From positions 1,054,001-1,118,000 of the forward strand of contig ML058386.1 in NCBI GenBank assembly GCA_003013855.2: a DNA stretch of 64,000 nt, read 5' to 3'. Each line of letters opens with the position of its first letter. The stretch's first letter is position 1. The notes below the pieces were generated by a model that saw only the letters and a program-made list of their open reading frames with translations, did no database searches and was not told where the DNA came from. This document shows positions 57,108-64,000 of the stretch, in pieces. A program made the position numbers and the translations under genes. The DNA comes from Liriodendron chinense. Taxonomy: Eukaryota; Streptophyta; Magnoliopsida; Magnoliales; Magnoliaceae.

Positions 57108-57884
57108 GTACAGCAATAGTACAGCAACATAGCAGAATTTGTTTCGCTTGGTACGGCTTAACCAATGGTCGGATTGCCTTCAAATTTGATTTGTTGCTTC
57201 CTTGGAATGTGATATTCCTGATAGATGATTTAGATTTCCAAGATTATCCTCTGAATGGGCCCACCAATCATATCACCGACCGCCTCTCAAAATCGCGCAC
57301 TTTGGGTACCTTCAGAACAAATCATCTTGCTTTCAACGCTCCGGAGTGTACAGATGTTGGATTGATCCCAAATTTTGAATATTGGTAGAAAACTTCCTCC
57401 TCTACATGATAGAGGGATTAGATTGTCCAAAAAAATCCCAGAATGTGGTCCGAAAATTAGAAAACTTAGGGCTTTTATAAACTCTGTGCAATTGAATCTT
57501 TCTGGATGGTCCATCCTTCTTCAACCGCTACAATCAAACCACACATCCTTTTGATCTGAAACTTTGTGGTTATTCATATATGGATGTGGTCTAAAATATG
57601 GTCAAAGTATATTCTTCATATCATCAATGATGGGTCACCTGGACCGGCGTAGAATGGAGTAGGCGGAATCTGGAACTTTCTGGACAGTTCGTATTGTTTT
57701 GGCCACCACGGTCAATCCGTAGCTCCGATCGACACGAAACTACTTGGGTTAGTTCGGCGTCGAGCTCCTCTTCGACATGGATGTGTTGGATTTCCAAATA
57801 TCATTCATATGGGCCCAAAAAACTGGTCAGAAACTTAGAAACGGGAATGGCCTGCCATCTGCAATCTGAAACCCTGAAATTGCA

Positions 57885-58015
57885 TGGTCGACTGGTCTAG
57901 ACCGGTCGGACAGGGATGGCCGACCGGTCAAGACCGGTCTAGACCTGTCTAGTTTGGTCCAGCAGCCTCTGTAGAAGGCAGAATTGTCGGCCGACCGGTT
58001 TTGACCGGTCGGACC
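57885..58015. repeat. GACCGGTC array in E6 5' LTR
   Basis: Octamers in a decayed pair near 57889-57908, a triplet with a decayed last copy near 57920-57949, and a pair near 57993-58011 with GACCGGTT as first copy. Confidence 0.92.
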
Positions 58016-58261
58016 ACCTTTTGGGGCTCCTTTTTATTTCCTTTCTTCTTTCTCTTCTTTCCTTTCTTCTTCCCTCTTTTGTTCTTCCTTTCCTTTAATC
58101 TTCAAGGTATGTAAGAAGGGTCTCAAAGCATCCGAAAGATGAAGTCTCTCTTTCATTCCTACAACCACAAAACTATGCATTAGATTAGCCTTTAAATCAT
58201 GAAAACCATGCATAATGAGTGATGAATTGGGGTTAGAATATGCACAATTAAGAGCTCAACA

Positions 58262-58893
58262 GTCTTAATGCACTTTTCTGTGGCATACTAGTGCATATTA
58301 TTTATCAATCACGTGCGTCCATTTCTTATAACATCAGTTGAGCCTTGGCAAGCTAAAAACTGAAGATTCAAGTGGACAAGAAACATCAAGGAAGAAGAAT
58401 AGGTAAAAGAGATGCCTTAGTAACCCAAACCCTTAAAACCAAAACACTAAAATCTTTAGATGACTTAGATTAAATAGGAAAACCCTTAGTTGTCATCATT
58501 AACCTTAGATCACATAGAAAAACATCATAAGTTAGGTTAATTAAAGGGTGTTAACTGCTGTAAACAAACTGACCTAGACAATAGTTTTCGATTGCACTTC
58601 GATGTCATTAAAATATATTTCAATTGGTCTTCGAAGATGAGCTCGATGCAATCGAAGTGGCTATTTTTCTGCTTGTTTTATGACCACTAGAGCTTCATTT
58701 ATAAAAGGGAAGGAATCAGTTTTTCGGCTTAATAGAGGAAATTTAATGATTTAGAAGCCACCACTATTGCAAACAATTTGAAGCACTAATCCTAACCCAT
58801 ACAAGTAATTCTCCTTGTGATTCATCACAAGCATTAAGCATTCAAAGCTCAAATGAGAATGAACTTATTCTCTCTTAATTCCTAAGAGTTTAG
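58262..58893 (+). mobile_element. C1: first part of copia 3' LTR
   Basis: Begins TCTTAATGCACTTTTC, matching the start of the copia-type solo LTR (TGTTAGTGCACTTTTC on the minus strand at 10919). Homology continues through GGCATACTAGTGCA and CAAGGAAGAAGAAT. It has no GACCGGTC unit; instead a different set of inverted repeats (58587-58656) precedes TTATAAAAGGG (58699-58710). It is cut at 58893 by E7. Confidence 0.8.
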
Positions 58894-59130
58894 TGTTGAG
58901 TGCTTAAATGTATATATTCTAACCCCATTTCATCACTAACTATGCATGGTTTTCAAGCTTAAAGACTATTCTAATGTGTGGTTTTAAAATTATAGGAATG
59001 AGAGGGACTCCGCCCATTTTATGACTTAAAAGATTTCTTTAGGAGCCTTGGATGAAGACCCAAGGTGGGCCAAAGAAAGAAGGAAGCAGAGAGAGAAGAA
59101 AGAAAGAAGAAAATGAAGAAGAAAAGGGCC

Positions 59131-59355
59131 ATGACCGGTCGTGACCTGTCGGCTAGGAGGGCCACAACCGGTCTAGACCGGTCGGCCACCCCTTGTTTTC
59201 CCTCTAGACTAATGATACAACAGGGCCGACCGGTCTTGACCAGTCGGCCAGAGCCTGCGCACCACCAGTATGCACGCTGGACTGTCCTCAGTCAGGTTCT
59301 ACCGGTCGTGACCGGTCGGCCAGCCCAGTCCGACCGGTCCAGACCGGTCGGCCAT
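59131..59355. repeat. GACCGGTC array in E7 5' LTR
   Basis: Five octamer pairs with 2-nt spacers (GT, TA, TT, GT, CA), several with one decayed octamer (GACCTGTC, AACCGGTC, GACCAGTC). Confidence 0.93.
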
Positions 59356-59457
59356 GTGAAGACAACAAGCTTTCCAATTCCGGATTCTAATTTTCTCTGC
59401 GCATTGCGTATCCTTACGTAATTTCTAGATGTTTCTGACGCAAGAGAGCTTTCCCAT

Positions 59458-59466
59458 TATAAAAGG
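59458..59466 (+). promoter_or_regulatory. TATA box of E7 5' LTR
   Basis: TATAAAAGG, in CCATTATAAAAGGACACC. Confidence 0.8.
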
Positions 59467-60365
59467 ACACCTAGGGCCTCTTCCAAAGGCATCCTAGAAG
59501 AGATTGAGCACGGTGGGAGACGACGAAAGTCGAATTCGGAGTTCTACAACTCTTCCTAGTTTGTTTTTATAGTTTTATGTTTTGTTTAGTTGTTTTCATG
59601 TTTCCTTGGATCATGAACGGCTAAACCTCTTAGATAGGGCTAAGAGGTGAAGCTTATAGTGAATCTAAGATAGTTTCAATTTGTTTGATTTGGTTTCAAG
59701 TTGGATTATTAGTGAAGAACAATGGTATGAAGTTTAAATAAAGTTCTAAGTAGTTTTTCTTAATCTTATGATGGCTCATGGGTGTTTAGAAGAATTGCTT
59801 GAGTTCTTAATTGTTTTGAGCTAGTCTAGACCTGTATCATCCAAGGAATTGGATTTAATACGCTCTAGATCTATGATCCTCATGTGTGAGCTTCTGGTCT
59901 ATTTTTCTGAAAATTCTAGATTATGTGAGATTGTGTATGTGATTTGGATCAAGTTCATATCATGATCTAATTATACTTAGTGACAGAGTTTGATGATGAT
60001 ATGATTGTGATCTTAACCTATTGGAATTAGGATTGACCTATGCAATTGAGTGTGATCAAGTCCTAGCTTGAATTAAGAGAATCATGTACATGATTCACAC
60101 ATATGCTAGATTGCTTGTTTTAACTGCTTTATCATCCGACTAGATAGTACTTAATTTCGATTCTAGTTGAGAAAGTGAGAAACCACAGCGAATTAAGCAT
60201 CAAGGATTACTACAAGTGGATCCTTGAACCCCTAGTGCCTTTTTATTAATTGATTACCTTCAGTTTAGCTCAAAATTGTTATTACTAAAATTCTGTTAGT
60301 TAGCTCTTCAATAGAAACCATTAGAAGTGTTTTGTGATTTCTTACACAAGTCCCTTTGGATCGAC

Positions 60366-60380
60366 CTCAGTCTTACTGAG
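60366..60380 (+). other. U5 hairpin of E7 with paired changes
   Basis: CTCAGT, CTT, ACTGAG. All other LTRs with an intact stem here have CTCGGT / ACCGAG. Both sides changed, so the 6-bp stem is kept. It lies about 40 nt before the LTR end and the PBS. Confidence 0.75.
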
Positions 60381-60427
60381 ATTATTACTACATCGCAACC
60401 CTACACTTGGGGAAGCGAACAAATTTT

Positions 60428-60445
60428 TGGCGCCGTTGCCGGGGA
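60428..60445 (+). other. E7 primer binding site (tRNA-Asp)
   Basis: TGGCGCCGTTGCCGGGGA, perfect. Confidence 0.92.
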
Positions 60446-61030
60446 CTTTGACGGTTTTAACAGAATTTCTGAAGATAGTTTCTATTAAAAATTTTAGGAA
60501 TAGTACTAACTTAGTTTGTTTTATTTTGATTTTTTCTTTTGCAGGGATTTTAGGAAGTTGAAGAAAAAGTTAGGGATCTTAAGTTCTCAAATCAGGTTTT
60601 ATCTTTCTAACCCTACTCTTCTTCTTTCCCTATTCATTCATATCATATTCATCTTTTGTGGAGTGGGTGGAGACTCCTTTTTGGATCTCTGATAGGTTGG
60701 CCTTGTGCTGCCTTGATTCCTATTGGTTGGCATTACAGTCTTGGATCACCTTGTGCTCAGAGATTTCTCTTCTCACTTCTATTCCTCTTTCTTCTTTTTC
60801 TGCACTTTTATCAAAAGATTCAAAGAGTGGGTGGAAAATCCCAAGTGCATAGAAATAAAGTTTTCTAAAGAGTGTTGATAGTTCTTAGAACCCCTATTGA
60901 CCAGGAGAAATCAGTCTCTATCCTTGCTTCTGACTCAGCCATTGCAAGACACCTTGTGCTTCTGTCTTAGAGAGAAGTAAAGGAAGGAAAGAAGAATTCT
61001 TCTTTCTTGTTTCATTCTTTTAGGATTTGC
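60446..61030 (+). other. E7 leader between PBS and gag
   Basis: Non-coding, about 580 bp. TTTTGCAGGGATTTTAGG near 60537 looks like a 3' splice site and is matched in E5 (CTTTTCAGGGATTTCTAGG near 36830). Short frames here are not conserved as proteins. Confidence 0.65.
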
Positions 61031-62986
61031 ATGCCACATTGGGTTTGGGATTCTAATAACCGACTCATTAGTGAAGGGGGAATAGTTGAAGGAATTGATA
61101 GAGAGCCACTTGCTAAAAGACATTTAAATTCTCCAAGTTTGAAAGTATAGCTGCAAATCAACCCAACCCCATGGCTAATCAAAATCTGGGCCAAAACCAA
61201 ACCGAAACGGGAGAGAATGTGGTTGAGAATGTTCCCCGACCCAGAACATTACGTGATTACTTGCAACCAGCAAGAGCGAGCACTCCTTCATGCATAGTTT
61301 TTTCAAAAAATGTAGGTAACATAGATTTGAAACTGGGTGTAATCCAACTCCTCTCGAGATTCCATGGACTAGACAGTGAAAGTGCCTATCAACACCTTAA
61401 GGAATTTGATGAGGTGATAGCCACCATCCACTTTGCAAATGTAATCGACGATGTGGTGAGACTTAAATTATTTCCTTTTACCCTTAAAGAGAAAGCTAAA
61501 GGTTGGCTTCATGCATTAAGGCCAAGATCAATTGGCACATGGACTGATATGACTAGGGAGTTCATTAAAATGTTCTTCCCTACTCACAAAACAATCATGT
61601 TGAGGCGCCTTATCATGAATTTTGCCCAAAAGGAGGATGAGACCTTCTTCCAATGTTGGGAGAGGTTCAAGGACTTGTTAAATGCATGCCCACATCATGG
61701 CTACAAAATTTGGCGGGTAATAAGCTTTTTCTATGAAGGACTGACTTCATCCATGCACCAATTCATAGAGATGATGTGCAATGGAGAATTCATGAATAAA
61801 GAAGCCGAGGAAGCATGGGATTATTTTGATGAATTAGCCGAGAATGCACAATCTTGGGATACATCTAGACCAACAAATTCCAAGACAAGCCAACAAAAGG
61901 AAAAGGGAGGAATTTATGTTCTCTCAGAAGAAGATAACATACGTGCACATGTGGCTAGCCTCACAAGAAAAGTTAAGGCCATGGAATTGAAGAAAGGAGA
62001 GACGATCAACTCAAAAGACATTGAAACTGTTTGTGGAATTTGTGTCGGAAATCAACATGAAACACAAGATTGTCCCACAATTTCAGCATTCAAGATATCT
62101 TACAAGAACAATCAAATATCATAAACAGTTATCAACGGCCATTTAGTGCTTCAAATCCAAACATGTATAATTCTAGTTGGAAGAACCATCCCAACTTCAG
62201 TTGGAGGAATGGACCCACTGCGAATGCAAACAATACTCCTCAAGTTCAACCTTTACTAGGTCCATCCCTAGTCATTACACCAAAAGCTACGCTAGAGGAG
62301 ATGTTGGGTGCATTCGCATCAGTTCAAGCTGAATATAACAAGACTAATTCTCTGAAAATAGATGGGTTCATGCAAGAGCAATTGAAATTTAATCAAAATT
62401 CAACTTAAGCCATCAATGACTTGAAAAGCTCAATGGCTAGGGTTGAATCTCACCTCAGTGTTAAGGAGAAAGGCACACTTCCTGCCCAACCTCTTCCTAA
62501 CCCAAGGACCCAATTTGAGATACAAGACGCAAGCTCATCCTCCCAACATGCGGAGCATGTTCAAGCTATCACCACTTTGAGAAGTGGGAAAATAATCGAT
62601 AAATCTAATCCGGTGAAGGCCCCAAAGCCTAATGATCCAGAAAATTCCAAAGAGGATGATAGCCCGAACAACACTCCACAAGAGAAAGAACCGGAAAGGC
62701 AATACAAGCCGGTTGCCCCGTTTCCCCAAAGGTTGATTTCACCCAAACCTTTAGACAAAAACCTAGAAATTTTAGAGGTTTTTAAGCAAGTGAAGATCAA
62801 CATCCCGTTGTTGGATGCCATAAAGCAAATACCATCCTATGCCAAATTTTTAAAGGAATTGTGTACAGTCAAAAGGAAACACAATGTTCACAACAAAGTA
62901 CTTTTGGCTGAGAATTTGAGTGCTATTATCAAACAAGAGGTGCCCCAAAAATACAAAGATCCGGGTAGTCCAACCATCTCATGCAT
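61031..62986 (+). pseudogene. gag: E7 gag and start of protease
   Basis: Start ATG 61031 (MPHWVWDSNNRLISEGG), as in E5. The frame is lost near 61140. From 61171 it is open for 317 codons with the Athila gag core (CPHHGYKIWRV, FIEMMCNGEF) and an intact CX2CX4HX4C zinc knuckle (CGICVGNQHETQDC, about 62033-62074). A lost base near 62090 shifts the frame. Gag then continues 62091-62408 (TLEEMLGAFASVQAE), with a TAA at 62406-62408 for CAA, and the linker runs to PTISCI, where E8 cuts just before the protease active site (target TGCAT 62982-62986). Confidence 0.92.
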
Positions 62987-63234
62987 TGTTGAACCTCCAA
63001 TTTATACATTGCATTGCCCACTACATGACATTATATGCATGTTTTTCATGATTAAAAGGCCCATCTAACGCATGTTTTGTGATTGTAGGGATGAGAGCAG
63101 ACTTCACTCAATTGGAGACTAAAAAGGGTCCATTTAGAACTTGTAAATGAAGGTCCAAGGTGGAACAAAGAAGGAAGAAGAAAGAGGGAGAAAAGAGAAT
63201 AAAGAAAAGAAGAAAAAGAAGAAGAATGGCAAGT

Positions 63235-63525
63235 CCGACCGGTCGTCCAACCAGTCGGCCACACTTGTGGAAACCATTAGAAGGACCAGTTGGTCTGATC
63301 GGTCTTGACCGGTCGGCCATCTCTCTGGAAACTCGCTGGAACCAGACCATAAGCTGGTCCGACCGATCGTGACCGGTCGGCCAACCCAGTCCGACCGGTC
63401 TTGACCGGTCGGCCAGCAGGCCATTCTCCTACTGCACTCCCTGGACCGTTAGACAGGTAGGTCCGACCGGTCGTGACCGGTCGGCCAGGCTAGTCCGACC
63501 GGTCGTCCGACCGGTCGGCTATGCA
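63235..63525. repeat. GACCGGTC array in E8 LTR
   Basis: Six units. The first (63236-63256) and last (63498-63517) have the 4-nt spacer GTCC; the middle ones have 2-nt spacers (TT, GT, TT, GT). Some octamers are decayed (GATCGGTC, GACCGATC). Confidence 0.94.
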
Positions 63526-63624
63526 GAAAAATTAGGAATTTCTAATTTCGGTTCCGAAATTTGCTGCGCAGTGCGTAACCTTACGCAATTTCTGGATGTT
63601 TCTGATGCAAGGAGGCTTTTCCAC

Positions 63625-63633
63625 TATAAAAGG
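63625..63633 (+). promoter_or_regulatory. TATA box of E8 LTR
   Basis: TATAAAAGG in CCACTATAAAAGGACACC. Confidence 0.8.
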
Positions 63634-63796
63634 ACACCTAGGGGCTCTTCCTAGGTCATCATAGAAGCTAAGGGACATGGTTCTAGAGAGAGGAAGCTGT
63701 CGTGGAGCGTCTGCAACCCTCCAATTTTTTATTTTTCTAGTTTTTATATTTTCTATTATGAGTTCTAGTTGTAGTATGACAATGCTCGGCTAGAAT

Positions 63797-63816
63797 CTCT
63801 CAGCTAAGGCTGAGAG
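63797..63816 (+). other. Leader hairpin of E8 LTR
   Basis: Perfect 8-bp stem, arms CTCTCAGC and GCTGAGAG, loop TAAG, followed by the conserved GTGAAGCTTGTAG. Confidence 0.8.
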
Positions 63817-64000
63817 GTGAAGCTTGTAGCTAATTTCATGTTTGATTCAAGTTAATTCAAGTACTTTTTAATTCAAGTTTGGATTTTCCATATTCTAGTT
63901 CTTAAGTTGGTAGTTTGAGATATTTTATCAGAGTTCATGTGCTCCGGACATGGATTCCTTGCAATTCTCTGAGATTATCATATTGTGTTTGTTTAGGTTC

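Larger units (their letters stand above)
51085..58261 (-). mobile_element. E6: non-autonomous Athila-related element
   Basis: 7.2 kb on the minus strand; LTRs 51085-53171 and 56181-58261, PBS, one long frame, 3' region and PPT. Flanks are GTGTT (51080-51084) and GTCTT (58262-58266), one mismatch. It is the same family as E3 by internal sequence, but its LTR ends are of the B type. Confidence 0.92.
56181..58261 (-). repeat. E6 5' LTR
   Basis: 2081 bp. U5 hairpin 56222-56236, leader hairpin 56936-56955, TATA on the minus strand 57099-57107, array 57885-58015. Small indels and substitutions separate it from the other LTR (for example 8 bp missing near 56508). Confidence 0.94.
58894..60421 (+). 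repeat. E7 5' LTR
   Basis: 1528 bp, B-type, TGTTGAGTGC to GGGGAAGCGAACA. Array 59131-59355, dyad near 59405-59420, TATA 59458-59466, leader hairpin 59626-59647 (one mismatch), U5 hairpin 60366-60380. Confidence 0.94.
58894..64000 (+). mobile_element. E7: Athila element, 3' part outside or displaced
   Basis: LTR 58894-60421, PBS, leader and gag up to the start of protease, where E8 is inserted (62987). TTTAG (58889-58893) should be its target site. The rest lies right of the window. Confidence 0.92.
62987..64000 (+). mobile_element. E8: LTR of an A-type Athila element, cut by the window end
   Basis: Starts TGTTGAACCTCC. Array 63235-63525, dyad 63568-63583, TATA 63625-63633, leader hairpin 63797-63816. 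Whether it is a 5' LTR or a solo LTR cannot be seen. Short frames inside are not genes. Confidence 0.9.

Overview
This window is a dense nest of plant LTR retrotransposons. I see no host gene, tRNA or rRNA. The host is very probably a flowering plant, and the DNA looks like nuclear heterochromatin; I cannot name the species. Most elements carry Ty3/gypsy gag-pol of the Athila clade, recognised from the RT, RNase H and integrase motifs, the lack of a chromodomain, and primer binding sites (PBS) complementary to the 3' end of plant tRNA-Asp. A smaller part is Ty1/copia (Tork-like gag and protease) and its LTRs. Five-base target-site duplications (TSDs) fix most boundaries to the base.

Layout. 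The outermost visible element is a copia element, C1: remnant of the 5' LTR 49216-~50070, gag-PR ~50090-51084, 3' LTR from ~58262. Athila element E0 sits in C1's 5' LTR; visible parts are 34703-35150 and 45423-49215, and the rest lies left of the window. E0 contains E5 (35151-45422, TSD TTAAG) and E1 (1-34702, 5' end outside). E1 contains a solo LTR S1 (1618-3291, TSD AATAC), E2 (4924-16097, TSD GTACT; itself hit by a copia-type solo LTR at 8962-10919, TSD AAACA) and E3 (16919-33427, TSD GTCAA). E3 contains E4 (22576-32222, minus strand, TSD GTTTG). C1 also holds E6 (51085-58261, minus strand) and E7 (58894 to the end), and E7 holds E8 (62987 to the end). The deepest visible chain is C1 > E0 > E1 > E3 > E4.

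How the parts work. E1, E2, E4, E5, E0 and E7 encode or once encoded gag (CX2CX4HX4C zinc knuckle), protease (DLGAS), RT (FMDD), RNase H and integrase (HHCC, D-D-35-E, GPY), all now broken by stops and frameshifts. E4 and E5 have LTR pairs only about 1% different by eye and are recent. E3 and E6 are non-autonomous. They keep the Athila PBS, polypurine tract (PPT) and 3' region, but gag-pol is replaced by one long acidic reading frame that I do not recognise and that is preserved in frame in both copies.

Most unusual signal. The LTR promoters carry arrays of the self-complementary octamer GACCGGTC, usually in pairs on a 10-bp pitch, just upstream of the TATA box. The arrays occur in several Athila LTR types and also in a copia LTR. 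Two LTRs of one element differ by whole array units, so the arrays are hypervariable. Two hairpins, one in the transcribed leader and one in U5 near the PBS, show paired changes that keep the stems.
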